Shown: piece after piece, positions 25,499 to 33,538 of the stretch
Layout: every line of letters begins with the position of its first letter
Numbering within the stretch: position 1 is the stretch's first letter
Assembly (NCBI RefSeq): GCF_900230225.1
Contig: NZ_OCNH01000003.1
Span: 992,001 to 1,056,000 of the forward strand
Origin: Spirosoma fluviale
Lineage (GTDB): Bacteria; Bacteroidota; Bacteroidia; Cytophagales; Spirosomataceae
DNA: 64,000 bases
Reading direction: 5' to 3'
The notes under the pieces: generated by a model
The model's database searches: none
Told to the model about the DNA's origin: nothing
Seen by the model: the letters and a program-made list of their open reading frames with translations, nothing else
Program-made: the position numbers and the translations under genes

Positions 25499-26374
25499 CT
25501 AATCTAAAATGGCATCTTTCTTTAACAGAGAGATGTACTTCAGGCTGCCGTTTAAGTTCAGGTGCTGATAATCGGTGAAAAACTCATTGCCCTGAATAGC
25601 ACGTGAATAATCGGCTACTGGCAAACCGGTAGCGGCTGTTATTGCGTTTTTCCAGGGTTGAACCTGTTTAATTTTGTTTGCGGCAAAAGCAGGCAGGTAG
25701 GGGTTAAGGACCAGTTTCACGTCAATCCCCCTTTGCTGAGCCAGTTTTACCGTTTTGACCAGGTTTCGTAAAATCTCCTCTGAGGCAAAGGCAAATCGAT
25801 ACGGTTGCTGTAAGGCTAAGCCCTCAAGCATACCCGGCGAAATAGTGCGGTTGGCCAGCCAGTTATCATCAGCACGATTTAAGTAATAGAGCGTTCGCTG
25901 AAATACTTCACCATTATAGCGAAGAAGGTTAATCACCTGTCCTGCAATACCTATTTTCGCATCATGTGCCGTAATAAGATCTGACAAACCCCTGGAAAAG
26001 GGCGCGTAGCAGCCAAATATGAGAACAAGCTCTTTGTTCGTCAGGCCACACATGGATACCTCAATGATCAATTTTTGGGGAGCCGGGTTCCGTTCCAGGT
26101 AATCGCGAAAGAGGGTATATCCCAAATCCATGGGCATCGCGTTGTAACTCAGGTTGAAGCTTGTGCGGCCCGTAATCTGGTGGACATAAGGCTCGCAGAA
26201 CGACAACCCGCGTGAGTTGCCCAAAAAGGCAACCTGCGCTTTTGCCTCTCCTTTGTAAAGTTGTGAATAACGGAAATGACTTTTATTGACAAAGCGATTG
26301 AGTAGAGATCCGCCTAGTCGGTCGCCTAGTAACGTAAAAACGACGAGCGCAATAAGCCAGAGAACATGTTTCAT
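25499..26374 (-). CDS. SGNH/DltD-like protein, partner of the MBOAT acyltransferase
   Basis: The 291-residue protein has an N-terminal membrane anchor (VLWLIALVVFTLLGDRLG), then an SGNH-type block FLGNSRGLSFCEP with the candidate nucleophile Ser. Near the C-terminus is DYQHLNLNGS, carrying the Asp-x-x-His pair of block V. The middle Asn/Gly blocks are not clear. Such proteins stand beside MBOAT acyltransferases in alginate (AlgJ/AlgX) and D-alanine (DltD) systems and complete polymer O-acetylation outside the membrane. The MBOAT gene is directly upstream, 53 bases away. Function by analogy; substrate unknown. Confidence 0.7.
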   Translation of the reverse strand: MKHVLWLIALVVFTLLGDRLGGSLLNRFVNKSHFRYSQLYKGEAKAQVAFLGNSRGLSFCEPYVHQITGRTSFNLSYNAMPMDLGYTLFRDYLERNPAPQKLIIEVSMCGLTNKELVLIFGCYAPFSRGLSDLITAHDAKIGIAGQVINLLRYNGEVFQRTLYYLNRADDNWLANRTISPGMLEGLALQQPYRFAFASEEILRNLVKTVKLAQQRGIDVKLVLNPYLPAFAANKIKQVQPWKNAITAATGLPVADYSRAIQGNEFFTDYQHLNLNGSLKYISLLKKDAILD

Positions 26375-26427
26375 GAAAAGAGTACGTTAAAGTAGAACAC
26401 AACGAGTTTCAGGTTTGCATAGCCCCG

Positions 26428-27855
26428 TTAAAACTGGAAGTAAATGAATGAATTCGCGCCGAAAGTGCCCATCAGGGCAATAATCCAGAATATACACGCG
26501 TAGGCAACGAGCCTTAGTACCGGACGACGAATTAACAGTTGAGCATAGTGTAACCGAAAATTCGTAACCTCAATCGTCAGTAAAATGGCAATCAGCAGTA
26601 CGCCCTTTATGACGGTAAACTTGTTGATCACACTGGACCAGTTGAAGTCTTCGAACGAAAGTACGGTGTGGATCACCTGATCGGCAATGGCAAACGTTGG
26701 GCTGCGGAAGTAGATCCAGGCGAAACAGGTGAGCGAATAAACAAGCAGTATATCCAGGCCTTGCCGAACAACTACGGGCAGATGCAGCACCTGATAAAAC
26801 CGACGGCCATAGGGCTGAATTAAGCGTTGAATGACTTGATAGGAGCCATGCAGAAAACCCCAGAACAGAAATGTCCAGTTTGCACCATGCCACAGCCCGC
26901 CAATGAGCATGGTGATCATCATGTTACGGTAGGTTTTGAGTTTGCCGCCCCGGTTACCACCCAACGGAATGTACAGGTAATCGCGTAGCCAGGATGACAG
27001 GGAGATGTGCCAGCGTGTCCAGAACTCGGTAAAGCTCCGGGAGAAATAGGGCGTTTTGAAGTTCTCGACGAACGTAAACCCAAGAATACGGGCCAGACCG
27101 ATGGCAATATCCGAGTATCCCGAAAAATCGCAGTAAATCTGGAATGAATAGAAGATGATGCCCAGAAGTATGTGCAAAGACGATAAAGTAGCTGGTAATG
27201 AGAAACACTGCTCAACAAACGGAGCCAGTGAGTCGGCAATGGCCACCTTTTTAAAGAACCCCCACAACACCCGGGTGAGCCCCGACATAAACCGATCCCA
27301 ATCCCAGCGTTTGTCGGCCTTAAACTGTGGCAGAAAATCCTTCGCCCGTACAATAGGTCCGGCTACCAGTTGAGGAAACAGGGAAACGAAAGCAGCAAAG
27401 CGAACCAGGTCGCGTTCGGGTTCAATTTCACGGCGGTAAATATCGACCGTGTAACTCATGGACTGGAAGGTGTAGAACGAAATTCCAATGGGTAAGAGTA
27501 TTGTCAGCGTCGTATCGCTGGGGTGAAACCCAAACGCCTGCACCAATTGGCGAAATGAGTCGGCGAAGAAGTTGAAATACTTGAAAAAGCCAAGAAAGAG
27601 AAGATTGGCCGTCACGCTGAAATAAATCAGCCGTTTTCGATAGCGCTCACTGTCGGAGCCAGCCATCAGAATCCCCAGCGTATAATCCATGAGGGTTGTA
27701 AAGCCAATAAGCCCCAGAAAACGCCAATCCCACCAGCCATAGAATAAATAGCTGCCTATTAAACAAACCCATAACCGGGCCCTGCCTGTCAGCGAAAAGT
27801 AAATCAACAGGAAGACCGTAATAAATACCAGAAACGTTAAGCTATTAAAAACCAT
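26428..27855 (-). CDS. MBOAT-family O-acyltransferase (AlgI-like)
   Basis: This integral membrane protein of 475 residues has about ten to twelve hydrophobic helices. The N-terminal text FNSLTFLVFITVFLLIYF and the later SYLFYGWWDWRFLGLI are typical of AlgI-like MBOAT proteins. The catalytic histidine region reads MLIGGLWHGANWTFLFWGFL, and a second histidine follows in LHGSYQ. It moves an acyl group, usually acetyl, from the cytoplasm to the periplasmic side for polysaccharide modification. The SGNH partner follows in the same transcript. Its place in the EPS cluster indicates O-acetylation of the polymer. Confidence 0.9.
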   Translation of the reverse strand: MVFNSLTFLVFITVFLLIYFSLTGRARLWVCLIGSYLFYGWWDWRFLGLIGFTTLMDYTLGILMAGSDSERYRKRLIYFSVTANLLFLGFFKYFNFFADSFRQLVQAFGFHPSDTTLTILLPIGISFYTFQSMSYTVDIYRREIEPERDLVRFAAFVSLFPQLVAGPIVRAKDFLPQFKADKRWDWDRFMSGLTRVLWGFFKKVAIADSLAPFVEQCFSLPATLSSLHILLGIIFYSFQIYCDFSGYSDIAIGLARILGFTFVENFKTPYFSRSFTEFWTRWHISLSSWLRDYLYIPLGGNRGGKLKTYRNMMITMLIGGLWHGANWTFLFWGFLHGSYQVIQRLIQPYGRRFYQVLHLPVVVRQGLDILLVYSLTCFAWIYFRSPTFAIADQVIHTVLSFEDFNWSSVINKFTVIKGVLLIAILLTIEVTNFRLHYAQLLIRRPVLRLVAYACIFWIIALMGTFGANSFIYFQF

Positions 27856-27896
27856 TGCAGTACGATTGATTGTAAAGACTCACTGAGAGGTAGATG

Positions 27897-29108
27897 CTAA
27901 GCCGCCCGGCGGACTTTCTCCCAGATCCCGTTGTCGTTGCCACGTCGGTAGCGAACATAGCCTAACAGGGCACAACCGTTCATGAAGGAGAAGTAATAAG
28001 GGACAAATAACATCTTGACTCGTATTTGGCGGTCTTCCAGGTAATATCCCAGAAGTGCTGCTGAGTAAAATCCAAGCTGAGCCACGAATAACCCCTGATA
28101 GACCGTGTCGGAGAGAAGGCCATTGCCCGGCAGCGCGAGTAACAAACCATTAAGAATAACAATGAGCGGCAGGCAAAACGGGGCTACTGCCCAGCGCATA
28201 ACCCGGTGGGAGGTGTACTGAAAAGACAGCCAGCCGTAGCGGAATATATTGAGCAGTGGCTGTAAGCGGGAGATTGCCTGAAAACCACCGGCCGCAATAC
28301 GTACTTTCCTTTTTTTCTCATCGCCAACCGAAAAAGAAGGCCGTTCCAACGCATAGGCATCCGGCTCATAGACTACCCGATAGCCCCTTTCGGCAATACG
28401 CAGCGAAATCACAAAATCATCGAGCAGGGTGTCTTTTTCAACCTGTTCGTACAACTCCGTTCGTACGGCAAATAATTCGCCGGCGGCACCTACTACACTG
28501 TAGAGTTCGGTGTCCAGGCGCTTCAGAAACGACTCATACTTCCAGTACAGCCCTTCTCCAGACCCAACAGCGGCTTCGCTGCTTAAGAGCTGGATTCGTT
28601 TTTCGCCTGCTACAGCACCTACATTGGGGTCGGCGAAGTGACGGATTATGTGCTTGATAGACGCTGAGTTGAGCGTTGTGTTAGCATCGGTAAAAATGAC
28701 ATAAGGCGCTTTGATCTGGTGCATAGCCCGATTAACTGCTTCAATTTTACCCAGTCGTTGACGGCCACCCATGACATGAACACGCGGGTTCGTGGTAGCA
28801 TACTGTTCCACTAATTCCGTTGTCCCATCGGTTGAGCCCTCCGTCACGAAAAGGATATGAAGTTTATCGGGTGGATAGTCGAGTGCCAGTGAATTATTGA
28901 CCTTTTCATCAATGCAGTCCCGTTCATTATAAGCGGGTACGACGAGCATCACCTCGGGTATAAATGAGCTATTGTTTGGTATGGAGCGTTTTCTGCCCAT
29001 AAGCTTGCGCAGCTTGACAATCAGGTAGATCAGGAGTCCGTATCCCAGGTATGTGTAGAGTACGGCAAGTAGCATCAGTAGGAGGAACACTTCAATCAAC
29101 AGTTTCAT
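27897..29108 (-). CDS. Family 2 glycosyltransferase, membrane-bound
   Basis: The 403-residue protein has an N-terminal helix (LLIEVFLLLMLLAVLYTYLG), a GT-A catalytic domain and three or four C-terminal helices. The motifs are VMLVVPAYNERDCI (nucleotide site), VTEGSTDGT, FTDANTTL (metal-binding DxD-like), TLLDDFVISLRIAERG and KKRKVR. This architecture is that of processive or single-addition GT2 enzymes facing the cytoplasm. It transfers a sugar onto the lipid-linked repeat unit. Donor and linkage cannot be read from the sequence. Confidence 0.85.
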   Translation of the reverse strand: MKLLIEVFLLLMLLAVLYTYLGYGLLIYLIVKLRKLMGRKRSIPNNSSFIPEVMLVVPAYNERDCIDEKVNNSLALDYPPDKLHILFVTEGSTDGTTELVEQYATTNPRVHVMGGRQRLGKIEAVNRAMHQIKAPYVIFTDANTTLNSASIKHIIRHFADPNVGAVAGEKRIQLLSSEAAVGSGEGLYWKYESFLKRLDTELYSVVGAAGELFAVRTELYEQVEKDTLLDDFVISLRIAERGYRVVYEPDAYALERPSFSVGDEKKRKVRIAAGGFQAISRLQPLLNIFRYGWLSFQYTSHRVMRWAVAPFCLPLIVILNGLLLALPGNGLLSDTVYQGLFVAQLGFYSAALLGYYLEDRQIRVKMLFVPYYFSFMNGCALLGYVRYRRGNDNGIWEKVRRAA

Positions 29109-29224
29109 AAATCTGGTTTTAAAGGGTTAATAAAACCCACATTGAGCCATCGTATACCATTCAGGGTAACCGGGTCAGAGCTAGGTTTTTAATGTCGGCT
29201 TAGGGGGTATCCGGGCTATGTTTT

Positions 29225-29260
29225 GCCTGCTTAGTTGATTGAAAAATCAGCTAAGCAGGC
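29225..29260. terminator. 16-bp hairpin in the gap between two glycosyltransferase genes
   Basis: GCCTGCTTAGTTGATT at 29225-29240 pairs with 29245-29260 at 15 of 16 positions, with loop GAAA. It lies in the 264-base gap downstream (- strand) of the 29373-30566 gene. There is no clear T-run on the - strand side, so it may attenuate the transcript, or be a repeat, and need not end it. Confidence 0.55.
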
Positions 29261-29372
29261 TAGTTCGGGTGGTTAGATTGGCCGCCAGGATACTGGTTGT
29301 GTGGTTGAGTAAGTATCGTCATTGCCAGCAGGGGCAACGGTGCTTTTGAAAGTAAAGGTTCGCCATACAGTA

Positions 29373-30566
29373 TTAAACAATAACCTCAGAGTCAGTACCA
29401 TGAGTTGTGTGTAAAAAACGACCTCTCGCCTGACGGAAATTGATAACCGATCGAACAAAGCGAAAGAACAATATGGGTACCATGAGTAACTCATTGATGC
29501 CAATGAGCCTGCGTAAATAACCGGGTAGGGCAATGGTCAGCGTAATCAAAAAAAGCAGTAACTGAACGCCCATCAATTCGGCAAACCAGGTCTTGTGCAA
29601 CAGCAGGCTGATTATCAGACTACAGGTGATTGTGCCCAACAGCAGAATTCGGGGTAAAGCAAGTGTCTGGATTGCCTTTTCAACGTAGTCGAAGTTTTGA
29701 TTGACGCCCTCTCTGATGCCCTGGACAAGGTGCAACCGGGCCTGGTTAATCTGCGATTCTACCCAACGGGTACGCTGCCGTTCAAACATACCTGAGGTTT
29801 GCACCTTTTCGTCGAAGATGAATGCATTTTCCAGGTAGCCAATGGCTATTTTATTCTTCAGTAACCTCATTTCCAGGTCTTTGTCATACCCGCCAATCGT
29901 TTGGATCTGGCTCAGGTACTTTTTCAGGAGGGGTAACTCAAAGGCCATGCCTGATCCAATCAGGGTAGACGAGAAGCCAAAAGCCCGATGGCCCTTTCTG
30001 AAAATATGATTGTTCACCTCTTCGCTGATTGCGTCGAGAATGGCGACACTGGTGTTCAGGTTCTTGGCAATTCGGTGGCCCTGCACGGCCCGCCAGCCGC
30101 CTTCAAACGCAGCATTGATGCGGGTCAGAAAATCGGGTGCCATGTGGTTATCCGCATCGGCCACTACGGCAATATCGTAGCTCCCGACAGGGAAGTGCAT
30201 CAAAGCGGCATTCAATGCTTTGCTAACCGAAGAGACCGCAAACGATACCTCCACCACTTTAATGGGCATCTCTTTCAGCTGGTTGATTGTATGTGGCTGG
30301 AATGAGTCGGCAATAACGACCAGATCGTACAGGTCGCTCGGGTAGTTCTGCTTCAGATTAGCTTTGACGGAGTCAATGATTACGGTATCCTCTTTATAAG
30401 CCGGAATCAATACCAGAATACGCCGGAAAGTTTTGGGGGGCGAGTCGATGGGAACATCGTCGGCGTGGCCAAAAAGCCCACCTACCGACCACAGGAGCAG
30501 GTTTAATGTGTTGGCTACTGTGTATCCGCCGATGAGTATAGCAAATAAGTTGAAAATAGCATTCAT
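29373..30566 (-). CDS. Family 2 glycosyltransferase, membrane-bound (paralogue of 39172-40362)
   Basis: The 397-residue protein has an N-terminal helix, the catalytic motifs ILVLIPAYKEDTVI, VVADADNHMA and GGYDKDLEMRLL, the acceptor-site motif FERQRTRWVESQ, and then two helix pairs. The sequence is closely similar in order and wording to the GT2 at 39172-40362 (DADN, AVQGHR(I/V)AKN(L/T)NTSVAILDA, FERQR(T/A)RW). The two probably arose by duplication inside the cluster. It acts on the cytoplasmic face in repeat-unit assembly. The sugar donor is unknown. Confidence 0.87.
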   Translation of the reverse strand: MNAIFNLFAILIGGYTVANTLNLLLWSVGGLFGHADDVPIDSPPKTFRRILVLIPAYKEDTVIIDSVKANLKQNYPSDLYDLVVIADSFQPHTINQLKEMPIKVVEVSFAVSSVSKALNAALMHFPVGSYDIAVVADADNHMAPDFLTRINAAFEGGWRAVQGHRIAKNLNTSVAILDAISEEVNNHIFRKGHRAFGFSSTLIGSGMAFELPLLKKYLSQIQTIGGYDKDLEMRLLKNKIAIGYLENAFIFDEKVQTSGMFERQRTRWVESQINQARLHLVQGIREGVNQNFDYVEKAIQTLALPRILLLGTITCSLIISLLLHKTWFAELMGVQLLLFLITLTIALPGYLRRLIGINELLMVPILFFRFVRSVINFRQARGRFLHTTHGTDSEVIV

Positions 30567-30702
30567 AGAAGATTCGGTACGCTTGGCGTGAATGTCGGGT
30601 GCTCAAAATGAAAAGGCTTGGTTCGACAGGTGCTTTTGTTAGCGGCCAATGAAGTTGTACAAACTGACTGAAGGTTAGTAAAAAAACACTGGAGCCAGTG
30701 GG

Positions 30703-32187
30703 TTACATTACCTGAGGGTGAAGCACCTGTTTCTTTTTTTGTTTTACGTATTCCCGGCTCACATGCGTTGAACATAACAGGACGATGGTGATCGACATGA
30801 TTGAGTTGGTCGGAAACTGACCAAAAATGGGATTGCCATAACAGGCAACCAGGATGCCCGCGTAGCCACAAATAAGCGAAAGCAATAGTAACTTCAGATC
30901 AGGGGCATGGGTTGCCAGCTCGGGCCTTGTTGTATTATAGATGCCCAGGACCAGGAAGAATAACAACATGCCCAGGTGTATGACAAGGCCTACGATACCG
31001 TTTTCAATCCAGATTTTTACATACCAACTGTCGGGAGGGGTTCCGGCCAGGAAACTATTGGGAGTAAACCGTCGGGCCCAGTCTCCCGAACTGCCAATAC
31101 CTCCGCCGAAAGGGCGCGTTGCCAGGTAATCAACCAGTTTTTTCTGATTATCCAGCCGAACCTGGAAGGAGTCGTTGTCGGGGTCAAGTGCGGTACGCAT
31201 CCGTTCAATCTCATACAAACTACTGCCTATGGATGTGTATTTTAACATACCGAACAAAGAGCCACCGATCAGTACACCAATAATCAGGATGGCGAAGTTT
31301 CGGCGTAAGATAATATACACGGGCAGGCCTGCCAGAATCACAAACAACGCGCCCCGTGTGCCCGACACGGCAAATCCCCAAAACACGACCAGGCCAACGC
31401 CCAGATACAGAAGCTTTATTCGCAACACACGCTCATCCAGAAACCGTATTATGCAAAGTAGGGTAGCATAGGCCATTTCTGCACCAAACTGCCCGGCATC
31501 CGAGTAGAACGAAAAGCAGCGTAACTGGCCAAATAATACGTGTGTCACGCTGGCCCCTGCATCGAGCCACTGCTGTTCGCCGGCCGTCAGGCCGATATAG
31601 CGTTGTCTAAACGCCCAGATTGCCGCCACTACCGACCAGATCAGCCATATGGTGAATATTGTGTCGATGTCTTTTTTGCTCCGAATTAACAGCAGACCCA
31701 GAATGGTTATCTGGAACCAGTAGAGCGATTCGGCACGTACGGCAAAAAACCAGGCTCCCAGCACGGGTAACTCCGTATTGAATAATTGCAGAACGGTGTA
31801 CAACGTCCAGAAAAGAATCAAATAGAACGCCGGGTTATGCAGGTTTTTCCAGTCGAACTGTTTGTAATTGATCAGAACACCAATCAGAAGCAAAAACAGC
31901 AGTCCATCGGCCAGCAGTCCATAGGGTGCTATGACCGGACTGAAGCGCTGTATGCCATTGACAATAAACGCATATTGTAAATAAATGAACAAACCCAGTT
32001 TAGGTTTATACAGGCAAAGAAGCACTACGGCCAGGGCCATCGGAATCAGCAGGATGATCGCGGCTCCTTTTAATTCTCGCTGGGCAATAATAAATCCAGT
32101 GCCAAGCGCCACTACTGCCCCTAAAAAGGCAAATAGGACGGTCTGGCGATCAACGGAAATTTTTAACTGTTGAACGTATCCATTCAT
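30703..32187 (-). CDS. O-antigen ligase/Wzy-type polysaccharide polymerase
   Basis: This 494-residue multi-spanning membrane protein has about ten hydrophobic helices. The long periplasmic loop near residues 340-400 contains RPFGGGIGSSGDWARRF and SFLAGTPPDSWYVKIWIENG, matching the Wzy_C/WaaL region (a conserved Gly-rich loop and a Trp/Tyr segment before the next helix). In this context it is more likely the polymerase of the EPS than a lipid A ligase. Its start lies 38 bases inside the 3' end of the flippase gene, which couples the two. Confidence 0.83.
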   Translation of the reverse strand: MNGYVQQLKISVDRQTVLFAFLGAVVALGTGFIIAQRELKGAAIILLIPMALAVVLLCLYKPKLGLFIYLQYAFIVNGIQRFSPVIAPYGLLADGLLFLLLIGVLINYKQFDWKNLHNPAFYLILFWTLYTVLQLFNTELPVLGAWFFAVRAESLYWFQITILGLLLIRSKKDIDTIFTIWLIWSVVAAIWAFRQRYIGLTAGEQQWLDAGASVTHVLFGQLRCFSFYSDAGQFGAEMAYATLLCIIRFLDERVLRIKLLYLGVGLVVFWGFAVSGTRGALFVILAGLPVYIILRRNFAILIIGVLIGGSLFGMLKYTSIGSSLYEIERMRTALDPDNDSFQVRLDNQKKLVDYLATRPFGGGIGSSGDWARRFTPNSFLAGTPPDSWYVKIWIENGIVGLVIHLGMLLFFLVLGIYNTTRPELATHAPDLKLLLLSLICGYAGILVACYGNPIFGQFPTNSIMSITIVLLCSTHVSREYVKQKKKQVLHPQVM

Positions 32188-33535
32188 GACGAAATCGGGT
32201 AATCAGGCTGACCAGTTCGGTCCACCCGGTTTGTATACAACCAGTTAATGTGATAGGCACATGGCGCTTCAGCAAGCGAAAGCCCAGCATCATACCCAGT
32301 GCGAACGTGAAAATTGAAACACCGGCCAAAGCCGTGGTTGATTTAAATACGAGTAAGGCGACTAAAGCTCCCCCTATCTGTATGCAGAGCATAAAGAGTA
32401 CCTTGATCAGGTTGAACTGCGGTTTGCCGATGGCATCCAGGCCAACGCCGGAGTACCGGTCGAGGGGAAGCAGGGCACCATAAAGCATAAAACAGCGCAT
32501 TAACGTGGCCCCATCGCGGTAATGTCCGCCACCCAGCAGCGTAACAAGGGGCTCGGCGAGCACAAATCCGGCTATCGATAAAGGCAGCATTACCAGCCAG
32601 AGCAAGCCCGCGCTTTGCTGAAAATAAGCCGCCAGTTCGCTGGCCTTTCCCTGCTGCTGTAGTTTTACCAGCCGTGGCATGGCGGTTACCACCACGCTTC
32701 GTATCGGCATGTCGAGGAGTTGAGTAAGCCGCTGTGGAATGGCATAGAGTGCAACCGCTTCCGGACCCAGTAGGGCACCCAGCAGCAGGGTGTCTGCACT
32801 GCGTTGTAAGTTGGAACCAACGAGCGTACCAATGGTGTACTTGCCAAAATGAAAGAGGGCGTTCCGCTGGGCCGATCTCCCCGCCGGAATGGAGCGCCAC
32901 TGGCTCCACCCAATAAACAGAGCCCAAACACTGATTGCCCCGTTGGCAATGGCAAATAAACCGTACAGGCCCTTCGCCGGAAATAAATGAAACTGGTAAC
33001 AGCCAACGATGAGCAACAGAAAAACCAGTTGCGTGAGTACCCGTATCCATTGCAAGGGCCTGAATTGAGACCGGGCGTGCAGAAACCAGGTGGCAATGTT
33101 GGCGGGTAACGATACCAGGCTGATAATCCAGAACCAAACGGCTGTTTCGGAGTTGCCTACCCAGTCGCTGAGCGTAGGGAAACAGTAGGTTAATCCAATC
33201 AGGAGCGGCCCAACAACCATCGTGATGAGTAAGCCAAGCTGCCAGACAGCACCTTCCCAGCGTTTCAGACTGGATGCATAGGTCCTGGACTCAACGCGCA
33301 GGTCGGCCGTGTACTGAATCATCCCGTTGAGCAACAAACCAGACCGGAGCGTGTCAAATAAGGTATAGGTAACCAAAAAGAGTACCCAGTTCCCAAATGC
33401 TTCACGAGGCATCCAGCGCGCCAGTAAGCCCGTTGTGCTGAGCGAGATAACGGCAGCCGTACCGTTGCCTAGTAATGATACGGCTGCATTTTTCCGCAAA
33501 AGTGTCTGGATCGCATTTAGTGTTTGGTTAACCAT
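32150..33535 (-). CDS. Oligosaccharide flippase, Wzx/MATE-like
   Basis: This 461-residue membrane protein has twelve or more hydrophobic segments. The N-terminal segment NGTAAVISLSTTGLLARWMP, then EAFGNWVLFL, and the repeated EAVALYAIPQRLTQLLDMPI and KLQQQGKASELAAYFQQSAG are typical of polysaccharide_synt/Wzx proteins, which flip undecaprenyl-linked repeat units across the inner membrane. It sits three bases downstream of the chain-length gene and overlaps the polymerase gene, giving the standard Wzx/Wzy pathway order. Confidence 0.85.
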   Translation of the reverse strand: MVNQTLNAIQTLLRKNAAVSLLGNGTAAVISLSTTGLLARWMPREAFGNWVLFLVTYTLFDTLRSGLLLNGMIQYTADLRVESRTYASSLKRWEGAVWQLGLLITMVVGPLLIGLTYCFPTLSDWVGNSETAVWFWIISLVSLPANIATWFLHARSQFRPLQWIRVLTQLVFLLLIVGCYQFHLFPAKGLYGLFAIANGAISVWALFIGWSQWRSIPAGRSAQRNALFHFGKYTIGTLVGSNLQRSADTLLLGALLGPEAVALYAIPQRLTQLLDMPIRSVVVTAMPRLVKLQQQGKASELAAYFQQSAGLLWLVMLPLSIAGFVLAEPLVTLLGGGHYRDGATLMRCFMLYGALLPLDRYSGVGLDAIGKPQFNLIKVLFMLCIQIGGALVALLVFKSTTALAGVSIFTFALGMMLGFRLLKRHVPITLTGCIQTGWTELVSLITRFRHEWIRSTVKNFR

Positions 33536-33538
33536 CTG